Source of the DNA: Comamonadaceae bacterium PBBC1
GTDB taxonomy: Bacteria; Pseudomonadota; Gammaproteobacteria; Burkholderiales; Burkholderiaceae_C
Length of the DNA stretch: 64,000 nucleotides
Direction: 5' to 3'
Assembly: GCA_002256145.1 (NCBI GenBank)
Contig: NKIP01000012.1
Location: forward strand, 1 to 64,000
In this document: positions 17,557 through 25,113 of the stretch, piece by piece
Layout of the letters: each line of letters opens with the position of its first letter
Position numbering within the stretch: the stretch's first letter is position 1
Notes under the pieces: generated by a model
The model's database searches: none
What the model was told of the DNA's origin: nothing
Seen by the model: the letters and a program-made list of their open reading frames with translations, nothing else
Made by a program: the position numbers and the translations under genes

Positions 17557-18504
17557 TCAGGTTTTTTGAGCTGCACGGGTGGAGGTGGTGACGGCAATGA
17601 TCAGGCCCGTCATGACCAAAAGTAATCCGATGGCCTCCATAACCGCTGGCACATGGCCCAAGACGGGCCAAGCCATTAATGCCGCAAGACCCGGCGCCAG
17701 TGCCGGGAACACCGCCGCACGCGACGGGCCGAGCAGCGACACCATTTTTGAATAGGTGTACAGCGTTCCCGCACCGGCAATGACGCCTTGCACCAGCACC
17801 TCGACCCACAACACAAACGGTGCCGCTTTGACCAAACCTTCACCCCCTGTGAACCACGCATAAGCGGGCACATAGGTGAGCAAAGCGCTGATCGAGATCA
17901 CCGCGGTGGCCAGCAACGGGTCCAGTCGGTGCTTGCGCAGCACGATGCCAAAGCCCGCCCACAAGGTGCCTGCGGCCAAGAACATGGCATCGCCGATCGC
18001 AGCACGCGGGGTCAGGCTGGAGGCCTCCACCCCGGAGACCAGCACCAATCCTGTCAGGACCACGGCAATGCCCAACACGCGACGTGGCGTCATGCGGTCG
18101 CCCAAGACCACCGCGCCGAGCACCATGCCCATCACGCTCATGGCCGTGAACGGGAAAACCGCCGCATGGCTGGGTGGGGCAAATTGCAGCGCACCAAACA
18201 TCAACAAACCAAAGGGTGTGCCCGCCAGCAGGGCCACCGACAACCACACCCGCCAACGCGTGGTGAACTGCGCCATGTCCCGCCAACACGCCAAGGCCAT
18301 CACAGGCAGCATCAAGACGCCCGCCACCCCAAAACGCAGCACCGTGAGGTCTGGTGAGGACAAACCGTGGGCAATGCCCCAGCGGGCAAACACGGTGTAG
18401 AGCGCGCCAATGCTGGCAGCGACCAGACCCACGGCGATGCCTTTGGCCAATGGGGTGGCATCGGTCTGTCCTGCCGGCATGTCAGACAGGGTGCGGGTGT
18501 TCAT
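17557..18504 (-). CDS. EamA/DMT-family inner-membrane transporter
   Basis: 315 residues with ten predicted hydrophobic helices in two EamA repeats (MSVMGMVLGAVVLGDRMTP and LGPSRAAVFPALAPG are typical halves). ATG at 18504 is chosen; a longer start at 18561 adds an unlikely polar leader. Divergent from a LysR gene with a shared control region of about 110 bases, so it is the probable target of that regulator. Likely an exporter; substrate unknown. Confidence 0.85.
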   Translation of the reverse strand: MNTRTLSDMPAGQTDATPLAKGIAVGLVAASIGALYTVFARWGIAHGLSSPDLTVLRFGVAGVLMLPVMALACWRDMAQFTTRWRVWLSVALLAGTPFGLLMFGALQFAPPSHAAVFPFTAMSVMGMVLGAVVLGDRMTPRRVLGIAVVLTGLVLVSGVEASSLTPRAAIGDAMFLAAGTLWAGFGIVLRKHRLDPLLATAVISISALLTYVPAYAWFTGGEGLVKAAPFVLWVEVLVQGVIAGAGTLYTYSKMVSLLGPSRAAVFPALAPGLAALMAWPVLGHVPAVMEAIGLLLVMTGLIIAVTTSTRAAQKT

Positions 18505-18586
18505 AGAGGCGTCCTTGCGCAAGTGAAGACTTGGAGTTTGATTCGATCCCATCCATTTCACCAGGCCTCTGATCAGACTATGATTT

Positions 18587-18601
18587 ATTCCAATTCAGAA
18601 T
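18587..18601. promoter_or_regulatory. LysR-type box between divergent exporter and regulator genes
   Basis: ATTC-N7-GAAT dyad containing the T-N11-A core of LysR operators, 16 bases before the regulator start and within an AT-rich patch. Likely autoregulation and control of the divergent transporter. Inferred. Confidence 0.5.
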
Positions 18602-18616
18602 GAATAGGGAAGAACC

Positions 18617-19525
18617 ATGGACAGATTGGCAGCCATGCAGACCTTTGTGCGGGTGGTGGAAAGCGGCAGTTTTTCGGCCGTGGCCCGCGAGACACGCGGC
18701 ACCCAAAGCGGCGTGAGCAAACAAGTCGCCGCGCTGGAACGTGAACTGGGCGCCAAGCTGCTCAGCCGCACCACCCGGTCATTGGCGCTGACCGAAGCTG
18801 GCGAGCGTTACTTCGCTCAAGCACGGCGCCTGGTGGCCGAAATCGCCGAAGCGGAGGCCACGCTGTTGCAGGGCGAACAGCAATTGAGTGGCTGGCTGCG
18901 CGTGGCCGCTTCGGTGGGCTACGGCAGGCTCCAACTGATGCCATTGGTGAAAAGTTTCCTCGCCGCTCACCCCAAGGTCAAAATGGACCTGCGGCTCAAC
19001 GATGGCTTCATCGACCTGATCGAAGAAGGCATCGATGTGGCGGTGCGGATCGGCGAACTGGCCGACAGCTCCTTGGTGGCCAGGCGCATCGGCACCACCC
19101 AACGCGTGTTGGTGGCCAGCCACGACTACCTGAACACATTGCCCCAAGGCCTGAAAGCGCCCCGCGTGCCGCAGGACTTGCCGCAGCACAACTGCATCGT
19201 CTATTCGGAACTGGCCACACAAAACGCCTGGACATTCACGGCAGGCCCTGGAGCGCATGAGCCCGAGGGCACACAGGTCACCATCCGTGCGCAAGGGAAC
19301 CTGCAAACCAACAGCAGTGAGGTGATTCGCAGCTCGGTGCTGTCCGGCATGGGCATTGGCTACTCGCCCACCTGGCTGTTTGAAAACGAGCTGGCCAAGG
19401 GCGAACTGCAAGTGCTTTTGCCCGACTGGCCTGCACCGCCGCTGCCGATCCACTTGGTGAGTCCACCCCAACGGCGACAGTCCGCCAAGGTGCAGGCATT
19501 TGCGCTGCATTTGTCGGGTGGCTGA
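18617..19525 (+). CDS. LysR-family transcriptional regulator
   Basis: 302 residues. N-terminal winged helix (MDRLAAMQTFVRVVESGSFS, then GVSKQVAALERELGAKLLSR), subgroup CrgA/DmlR-like. Effector domain from about residue 90 (GWLRVAASVGYGRLQLMPLV). Divergent neighbour is a DMT exporter, which suggests control of efflux of its inducer. An ATTC-N7-GAAT dyad lies just upstream. Confidence 0.92.
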   Translation: MDRLAAMQTFVRVVESGSFSAVARETRGTQSGVSKQVAALERELGAKLLSRTTRSLALTEAGERYFAQARRLVAEIAEAEATLLQGEQQLSGWLRVAASVGYGRLQLMPLVKSFLAAHPKVKMDLRLNDGFIDLIEEGIDVAVRIGELADSSLVARRIGTTQRVLVASHDYLNTLPQGLKAPRVPQDLPQHNCIVYSELATQNAWTFTAGPGAHEPEGTQVTIRAQGNLQTNSSEVIRSSVLSGMGIGYSPTWLFENELAKGELQVLLPDWPAPPLPIHLVSPPQRRQSAKVQAFALHLSGG

Positions 19526-19527
19526 TG

Positions 19528-19587
19528 CTGCCTGGCACAGTGGTTGAGCCCCGAGGGCTTTCACAACATCCACCCGGACATGGATGA
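19528..19587 (+). pseudogene. Fragment of a second SRPBCC/AHSA1 gene
   Basis: Translating this stretch gives LAQWLSPEGFHNIHPDMDD, nearly identical to LAHWLSPEGFHNIHTDMDF in the intact protein encoded at 16246-16746. The homology begins after the LysR stop and ends at an AT-rich junction just before the hipBA control region, so the rest of the gene has been lost. It marks the left edge of the accessory island. Confidence 0.8.
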
Positions 19588-19604
19588 TTTGTCTTGCATT
19601 TTTT

Positions 19605-19656
19605 GATATTTACATCAAAATATATTTCTATACCTGAATTTATTGATGTAAATATC
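19605..19656. promoter_or_regulatory. hipBA operator, perfect 14-bp inverted repeat
   Basis: GATATTTACATCAA (19605-19618) and TTGATGTAAATATC (19643-19656) are exact reverse complements separated by 24 bases, and each arm is itself an imperfect dyad. The right arm ends two bases before the hipB start. The layout fits autorepression by the HipB-type dimer binding two sites. Confidence 0.75.
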
Positions 19657-19658
19657 AA

Positions 19659-19937
19659 GTGCAAACCCTCCAAGAACTCGGTGAAGCCGTGGCTGCACGG
19701 CGCAAACAGCTGGGCCTCAAGCAAGGCGATGTCGCGGCCATGGCGGGCGTGACGGCGGAATCTTTGTCGCGCTTTGAACGCGGCCGCAGCGCTGAATTTG
19801 GCACCCGCAAACTGCTGGCAGTGCTGGCCGTGCTGGGTGCCGAGCTGGACGTGCTGACCCAGGGCCAAAGCGGCAACCTGGACGAGCTGCGGCGTGAACG
19901 TTCGCAAACAGCCGCACCCGAGGCAGGAGCCGCTTGA
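19659..19937 (+). CDS. hipB: HipB-type antitoxin, Xre helix-turn-helix
   Basis: 92 residues with a Cro/CI-type helix-turn-helix at about 8-62 (GLKQGDVAAMAGVTAESLSR, FERGR). It neutralises the downstream HipA kinase and should repress its own operon through the inverted repeat upstream. GTG is the only start after the preceding in-frame stop. Its stop overlaps the toxin start (TGATG), the usual coupled arrangement. Confidence 0.85.
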   Translation: MQTLQELGEAVAARRKQLGLKQGDVAAMAGVTAESLSRFERGRSAEFGTRKLLAVLAVLGAELDVLTQGQSGNLDELRRERSQTAAPEAGAA

Positions 19938-21268
19938 TGCAACTGTCGGTGTACGTGTTGGGCCGCGAAGTGGCCACGCTGGAGCCCTCCGGCGATTTCA
20001 AAAGCGTGCTGAGCTACCACCCCGGTGTAGCCACAGACGACTTCGTGTCGCTCACCATGCCGGTGCGCACCGAGAGCTATGTCTGGGACGACCAGCTGCC
20101 GCCTGTGCTGCAAATGAACCTGCCCGAAGGCTATTTGCTGCAAGTGCTGCAAGAACAATTTGGCCCGCACATTGGCGCCAGCCCTGCGGCATTGCTGTCG
20201 GTGATTGGCCGCAACATGGTCGGCCGCTTGCAAGTGGCCGCGCCCGACGCCTCTTTGAGCGAACCCGCCAAGCCCATGGAGGTGGCCGCGCTGCTCAAGG
20301 GCGACAACTCCGAAGCCGCCTTTGCCGCGCTGGTGCGCGAACACGCCACCAGCGGCGTGTCGGGTGTGGTGCCCAAGTTTTTGGACGCGCAAGAAGACCA
20401 GGCGCTGCCACTGGGCGCGCACCCCAAAGCCAGCCTGATCACCCGTCGGCACATCGTCAAAGGCTCCAGCGCCCGGCTGCCTTTTGTGGCCCTGAACGAG
20501 CACCTGTGCATGCAAGTGGCACGGCGCATCATGCCCACAGCCCACACGCAAGTGTCCGACGATGGCCAAGCTCTGGTGGTACACCGTTTTGACGTGGACG
20601 AGCACGGCCAACCGCACTGGGGCATGGAAGACTTTTGCAGCCTGCTGGGCCTGCGCCCTGCCGCCAAATACGACACCACCTGGGAGCGCATCGCCAAAGC
20701 CGTGCGCGACCATGTGCCTGGACCGCAGCGGCTGGAAACCTTTCGGCAACTGGCCAACACATTGCTGCTGACCTATGCGCTGCGCAACGCCGACTGCCAC
20801 GCCAAAAACCTGGCCCTGCTCTACACGAGCCGCGCCGATGTTCACCTGTCTCCCACCTACGACATGCTGACCACCAGCGTCTATGCCGGCTTTCAGCACA
20901 ACCCGCCGGGCATCGAATTCATGGGCAAAAAAACCTGGCTACCCGGCAAGAACCTGCAAAAGTTCATCGCCTCCACCTTTGGCATCCAGCCCAAAGAACA
21001 GCTGCACATGGTGCAAGCCATCAGCGACGCCGTGGCCGATGTGGGCCGCGATGTGCGCCAAGCCATGACCGAGCACCCCGGCTTTGAAGACGTTGGCAAA
21101 CGCATGCTGCTGGCCTGGGCCGAAGGCGTACAGGGCCTGCGCGATCAGCGCGTGTATGCCGTGGGCGACTGGGTGGCGGGCCAAGCGTTTGAGGGGTTTT
21201 CTGCACCACCCAAGCAGGTTGCCGAAACAAACAAGGTGGGTCGCTCGCCCCTCTTGGGGAAACGATAA
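19937..21268 (+). CDS. hipA: HipA-type serine/threonine kinase toxin
   Basis: 443 residues with the HipA N-terminal domain (VLGREVATLEPSGDFKSVLS, then LPEGYLLQVL) and the kinase C domain. Family catalytic segment TYALRNADCHAKN carries the putative catalytic Asp at residue 286 and the metal-binding Asp in SPTYDMLT. Family members phosphorylate glutamyl-tRNA synthetase or similar targets and slow growth. ATG overlaps the hipB stop; AGGAG lies upstream. Sits in an island with a methyltransferase, so a defence role is possible. Confidence 0.88.
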   Translation: MQLSVYVLGREVATLEPSGDFKSVLSYHPGVATDDFVSLTMPVRTESYVWDDQLPPVLQMNLPEGYLLQVLQEQFGPHIGASPAALLSVIGRNMVGRLQVAAPDASLSEPAKPMEVAALLKGDNSEAAFAALVREHATSGVSGVVPKFLDAQEDQALPLGAHPKASLITRRHIVKGSSARLPFVALNEHLCMQVARRIMPTAHTQVSDDGQALVVHRFDVDEHGQPHWGMEDFCSLLGLRPAAKYDTTWERIAKAVRDHVPGPQRLETFRQLANTLLLTYALRNADCHAKNLALLYTSRADVHLSPTYDMLTTSVYAGFQHNPPGIEFMGKKTWLPGKNLQKFIASTFGIQPKEQLHMVQAISDAVADVGRDVRQAMTEHPGFEDVGKRMLLAWAEGVQGLRDQRVYAVGDWVAGQAFEGFSAPPKQVAETNKVGRSPLLGKR

Positions 21269-21303
21269 CTTGCAAATTAAGAGTACTTAATAACTTATTT
21301 ACA

Positions 21304-21335
21304 AGACAATGTGGATTTTTTAATCCACATTGTCT
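21304..21335. promoter_or_regulatory. Perfect 14-bp hairpin covering the methyltransferase start
   Basis: AGACAATGTGGATT (21304-21317), loop TTTT, AATCCACATTGTCT (21322-21335). The TTG start at 21330 lies inside the right arm and a GTG alternative at 21339 lies just after it. It could be a regulator operator or an mRNA structure that hides the start. There is no T-run after it, so it is not a good terminator for hipBA. Confidence 0.65.
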
Positions 21336-23714
21336 GCCGTGAGCCTCTACACCCAGCTGCAAACCGCCAAAAGCGAAGAAGACGTCAAAGACGCGTACAT
21401 CAAGGCCCTGGGCCTCAAGGGCTACACCAAGGGCCTGATCGACATCCAGAGCCGCGAGATCTGGTTCGAGGCCAAGGACACCGACCGCAACTCCAGCTAC
21501 GCCATGTTCACCCAGCTGCTGCATTACGTGCAGGTGGCGCTGAACAAAGGCGAGCCTGTGCCGCCCTTTTTGGCGGTGATCGACACCGAAAAAGCGGCCA
21601 TCATGAAAAGCGCCGATGTGCTGCCTTTTCTGGCCAAGAAGACCATCAAGTGGGGCAAGTCGGCCAGCCAGTTCACGCCAGAAGCACTGGACGAAATCTC
21701 GGCCTACATCGGCACTTACTTTGTGCAGTTCCGCATCAAGACGCACGAAGACGAGTTCATCAGCACCGTCAAAGCGGCGATCAAGTCAGGCGACATCATC
21801 CGCACACAGATCACGCCCGACAACCTGAAACAGGTGTTCGACAAATGGGTGGCCATGGTGGGCCGCGAGATCGTGGGCGTGAGCGAAGAAGACTACGCCC
21901 TGCTGTTTTTTGCGGACATCATGCACGACGGCACCGTGTCGACACACGCCAACTTGCCTGCCGAGTTGATGCACAAAAACGGCAACCCGGTGTTCTCGCT
22001 CAAGGGCAAAAACTTTGACCTGGGCAACAAAGAAGGCTACCGGCAGTTTTGGGCCATCTACCACCGCCCGCCCAAATCGGAATACCGCGACTACCTGCTC
22101 GAGCGCCGCGACAGCCTGATCCCGTACGACGAGCGCAGCTTCAAAGGGGCGTATTACACGCCCCTGCATGTGGTGGACAAAGCCTATGACAAGCTCGCCG
22201 AAACGCTGGGCGCCAACTGGCAAAAAGACTACATCGTCTGGGACATGTGCTGCGGCGTGGGCAACCTGGAAGTCAAACACAGCAACCCACGCAACCTCTA
22301 CATGAGCACGCTGGACCAGGCCGACATCGACGTGATGAAGGCCACCAAAACCTGTGTGTCTGCCACGCGCTTTCAGTACGACTATTTGAACGACGACATC
22401 ACCGACGATGGGCAAATCGACTACAGCCTGACCAACAAAGTGCCTCCGACTTTGCGCAAAGCGATTGCAGAGGGGAAGAAGATTTTGGTGTTGATCAATC
22501 CGCCTTATGGCGAATCGGCAAATACTCTGAACAAGAGCGCGAAGACCGATATCGCGACCACAAAAATTGCGAGCTTTTCAACCAACCAAGGCTACGCCAA
22601 CAGGGAGTTATTCACGCAATTCGTAGTTCGGGTTCAAAGAGAAATTCCCTCTGCGACTTTGGCAATCTTCAGCACTTTAAAGTACGTGAACGCATCTAAT
22701 TTTGAAAGTTTCCGCGCGAATTGGAACGCCTACTTTTTGGGAGGCTTCATTGTTCACAGCAAGGCTTTTGATGGGCTGAGCGGGAATTTTCCTATTGGAT
22801 TTCTGGTCTGGAAAACTCAGCCACTCCCAAAAGAATTTCCAAGCCAAATACAAGTGGACGTCCTGAACCGAGATGCACAGGCCATCGGCGAAAAAATGTT
22901 CCACAACATCCCCAAAGAGCGTTTTCTCAATACCTGGATTCAGCGGCCACGGGCAAACGCGGTGGATTCCTTGCCTTTAAAAAATGCAATCTCACCCGCC
23001 ACCAGCAACAAAGATGTGCGCGGTACAAAATGGGCTGACGGTGCAATCGGAAGCATGTTGTGTGACAGCAATGATTTGCAAGGCGCGGGGCAGGGCACGG
23101 CTTTGCTGTCGTCTGGCTTTTCCAGTGCAGGTGCATTCTTTGTGACATCTGAAAATTTATGGAAAAGCTGCGTTGTTTTCACCGTGAGGTTACTAGTCAA
23201 ACACAGTTGGATTAATCACAACGATCAGTTTTTACAGCCATCGGAGCCCTTGTCAGATGAGTTCAAAAATGACTGTCTGCTGTGGACGCTGTTCCACGGC
23301 AAGAACCTCACCGCCAGCGCCGACGACCTCGAATGGAACGGCCAAAAGTGGTCCATCGTCAACCACTTTATCCCCTACACCGAAGCAGAAGTGGATGCAC
23401 CCGACCGCTTCGAGTCCGACTTCATGGTGCAGTACCTGGCCGACAAGACTTTGTCTGCAGAAGCCACCGCCGTGCTCGATGCTGGCCGCCAACTCTGGCG
23501 GGCCTACTTTGCCCACACCGACGTGCGGACCGTGCGCGACCAATACAAACTCAACCGCCCCGATGTGGGCTGGTACCAAATCCGCAACGCCCTGGCCGAG
23601 CGCAACAAAAGCGGCGACACCGCCCCCGTCAACTTCACGCCTTTTGAGGCGGCCTACCAAGCCCTGACCGACAAGCTCCGCCCGCAGGTGTTCAGTCTGG
23701 GGTTTTTACGATAA
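21330..23714 (+). CDS. Type IIG-like restriction-modification protein, N6-adenine methyltransferase
   Basis: 794 residues. Residues 38-49 show D38...E47-A-K49, a PD-(D/E)XK-like nuclease trace in the N-terminal domain (the match is inferred). Methyltransferase motif I is DMCCGVG from D305, and motif IV is NPPYGE from N390, the signature of N6-adenine enzymes. A long C-terminal region would recognise DNA. No separate specificity or restriction subunit is present, so a single-chain enzyme is likely; it may instead be a methylation-only defence component. Start is TTG 21330 or GTG 21339, without a clear ribosome site. Bases about 22440-23265 are distinctly AT-richer than both ends. Confidence 0.78.
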   Translation: MSAVSLYTQLQTAKSEEDVKDAYIKALGLKGYTKGLIDIQSREIWFEAKDTDRNSSYAMFTQLLHYVQVALNKGEPVPPFLAVIDTEKAAIMKSADVLPFLAKKTIKWGKSASQFTPEALDEISAYIGTYFVQFRIKTHEDEFISTVKAAIKSGDIIRTQITPDNLKQVFDKWVAMVGREIVGVSEEDYALLFFADIMHDGTVSTHANLPAELMHKNGNPVFSLKGKNFDLGNKEGYRQFWAIYHRPPKSEYRDYLLERRDSLIPYDERSFKGAYYTPLHVVDKAYDKLAETLGANWQKDYIVWDMCCGVGNLEVKHSNPRNLYMSTLDQADIDVMKATKTCVSATRFQYDYLNDDITDDGQIDYSLTNKVPPTLRKAIAEGKKILVLINPPYGESANTLNKSAKTDIATTKIASFSTNQGYANRELFTQFVVRVQREIPSATLAIFSTLKYVNASNFESFRANWNAYFLGGFIVHSKAFDGLSGNFPIGFLVWKTQPLPKEFPSQIQVDVLNRDAQAIGEKMFHNIPKERFLNTWIQRPRANAVDSLPLKNAISPATSNKDVRGTKWADGAIGSMLCDSNDLQGAGQGTALLSSGFSSAGAFFVTSENLWKSCVVFTVRLLVKHSWINHNDQFLQPSEPLSDEFKNDCLLWTLFHGKNLTASADDLEWNGQKWSIVNHFIPYTEAEVDAPDRFESDFMVQYLADKTLSAEATAVLDAGRQLWRAYFAHTDVRTVRDQYKLNRPDVGWYQIRNALAERNKSGDTAPVNFTPFEAAYQALTDKLRPQVFSLGFLR
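23653..23712 (+). repeat. Direct repeat, copy 1 (3' end of the methyltransferase gene)
   Basis: About 60 bases encoding YQALTDKLRPQVFSLGFLR at the end of the methyltransferase. It recurs with about one difference in seven at 24020-24079. The copies bracket the RhuM fragment. Confidence 0.75.
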
Positions 23715-23721
23715 TGGACAA

Positions 23722-24081
23722 ATGGTGAATACCCAAAACAATGAACCGGCGAACCCCGGCGAATTCCTGCTGTACGAGACCGAAGATGGCCGGGCTCGTG
23801 TGGAATGCCGCTTTGTGGCATCCAGCCTCTGGCTTTCACAAGCCGCCATGGCAGATTTGTTCCAGACCACCAAGCAAAACATTGCCAAACACCTGAAAGC
23901 CATCTTTTCCGAGGGTGAGTTGGCCCAGGATTCAGTTGTCAACCAATGGTTGACAACTGCTGCCGATGGCAAGAGTTATCGGGTCTCTCACTACAACCTC
24001 GACGGCATCCTGGCGGTGGGCTACCAAGCGCTGAACGACAAGCTGCGTCCGCAGGTGTTCAGTTTGGGTTCCTTACGCTGA
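23722..24081 (+). CDS. Truncated RhuM-family protein with a methyltransferase-derived tail
   Basis: 119 residues. Residues 10-100 match the start of RhuM (FLLYETEDGRARVECRF, SLWLSQAAMADLFQTTKQNI, AADGKSYRVSHYNLDGILAVGY), a putative DNA-binding protein family frequent on islands and usually over 300 residues. After ILAVGY the family sequence stops and the last 19 residues (QALNDKLRPQVFSLGSLR) copy the C terminus of the preceding methyltransferase. It is therefore a truncated, chimeric gene, probably inactive as RhuM although the DNA-binding part may remain. It overlaps the convergent LysR gene by 9 bases. Confidence 0.75.
   Translation: MVNTQNNEPANPGEFLLYETEDGRARVECRFVASSLWLSQAAMADLFQTTKQNIAKHLKAIFSEGELAQDSVVNQWLTTAADGKSYRVSHYNLDGILAVGYQALNDKLRPQVFSLGSLR
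24020..24079 (+). repeat. Direct repeat, copy 2 (tail of the RhuM fragment)
   Basis: Second copy of the 3' end of the methyltransferase gene, in frame with the truncated RhuM gene. It likely arose by recombination with a related methyltransferase locus. Confidence 0.75.
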
Positions 24082-24987
24082 CGCCCCCGCCAAGCGCGCA
24101 TCCTCTGACAACAGATCAATCAAGTCCCGCGCAAAGTTGGGCAACTCGTCCAGGCTGCGCACGCAAATTTGCATGGCGCGAATCGCCCAGGCGTCGGACA
24201 GGGGCACCAGCCGGATGGCCATGCTGCGGGCGTGGCGGCGGGCGGCCGATTCGGGCAGCACGCCCACGCCCACACCGGCTTCGATCATGCGGCAGGCCGA
24301 CTCGAAGCTGCTGACTTGGATGCGCACCTTGAGCGGCTTGTTCAGCTGCTCGCACTCGCGGTTGAGGAAGGCGTGCAAGGCGCTGGCTTCGTGCAGACCC
24401 ACATGGTCAAACTCCAACGCGTCGATCAGCGGCATGCTGGGCAGGTCGGCCACAGGATGACCTTCGGGCACCACCAGCACCAGGCTGTCGGAGCGGTAAG
24501 GCAAGGTCTGCAAGCTCTCTGTGCGCACCGAGCCGGCCACAATGCCGATGTCGGTCTTGCCGTCGATGACGGCACGCACGATTTCGTTCGACAGTTTTTC
24601 TTGCAGGTCGATGTTCACATCGGGGTGCGTGGCCAAGTAGCGCTTGAGCACCTCGGGCAAGAACTCGCCCAGGGCGGTGGTGTTGGCGTAGACGCGCAGG
24701 TGGCCTTTGATGCCGCTGGCGTATTCCTGCAGGTCGCCGCGCAGGTGTTCGATCTGCCCCAGCACCAGCCGCGCCCGGTGCACAAAGGCTTGGCCCGGCG
24801 GCGTGAGGGTCACGCCCTGGCTGTGGCGGTTGAGCAGCTTGGCGCCGATGCTTTCTTCGAGGTTCTTGATGCGCGTGCTGGCCGCAGGCAGCGAGATGTG
24901 CGAGGCCTCAGCCCCCTTGGTGAGGCTGTTGGCTTCGGCCACCCGCACCATGAGGCGCAAATCCACCAGATCGAAATGAACAGACAT
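24073..24987 (-). CDS. LysR-family regulator of the itaconate-type cluster
   Basis: 304 residues. DNA-binding domain residues 6-65 (FDLVDLRLMVRVAEANSLTK, SLPAASTRIKNLEESIG), effector domain from about 95. It follows the citrate-lyase-like gene in the same direction, separated by a 25-bp perfect inverted repeat. In Pseudomonas aeruginosa a LysR regulator lies beside the equivalent itaconate gene set, so it is the likely regulator of the upstream genes. The ligand is inferred, not shown. Confidence 0.9.
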   Translation of the reverse strand: MSVHFDLVDLRLMVRVAEANSLTKGAEASHISLPAASTRIKNLEESIGAKLLNRHSQGVTLTPPGQAFVHRARLVLGQIEHLRGDLQEYASGIKGHLRVYANTTALGEFLPEVLKRYLATHPDVNIDLQEKLSNEIVRAVIDGKTDIGIVAGSVRTESLQTLPYRSDSLVLVVPEGHPVADLPSMPLIDALEFDHVGLHEASALHAFLNRECEQLNKPLKVRIQVSSFESACRMIEAGVGVGVLPESAARRHARSMAIRLVPLSDAWAIRAMQICVRSLDELPNFARDLIDLLSEDARLAGASA

Positions 24988-25036
24988 GCGCCGATTGTGC
25001 CAGTGGGGTGAGCGGCGGTGGCGCAGATGGGCATGG

Positions 25037-25109
25037 GTAGGAGCCCACCCTGTGGGCGATGGTTTGACGTGGCGGTATGCGCGGCATCGCCCACAGGGTG
25101 GGCTCCTAC
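25037..25109. repeat. Perfect 25-bp inverted repeat (family B palindrome)
   Basis: Arms 25037-25061 and 25085-25109 are exact reverse complements (GTAGGAGCCCACCC... and ...GGGTGGGCTCCTAC) with a 23-base loop. It lies 5 bases after the stop of the citrate-lyase-like gene (minus strand), so it ends that operon's mRNA in a very strong stem. No T-run follows. Confidence 0.85.
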
Positions 25110-25113
25110 AGGG

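Noticed and set aside
22677-23200. Minus-strand frames inside the methyltransferase gene as nested toxin or antitoxin genes
   Set aside because: No ribosome sites or family motifs; the plus-strand frame is continuous with methyltransferase motifs.
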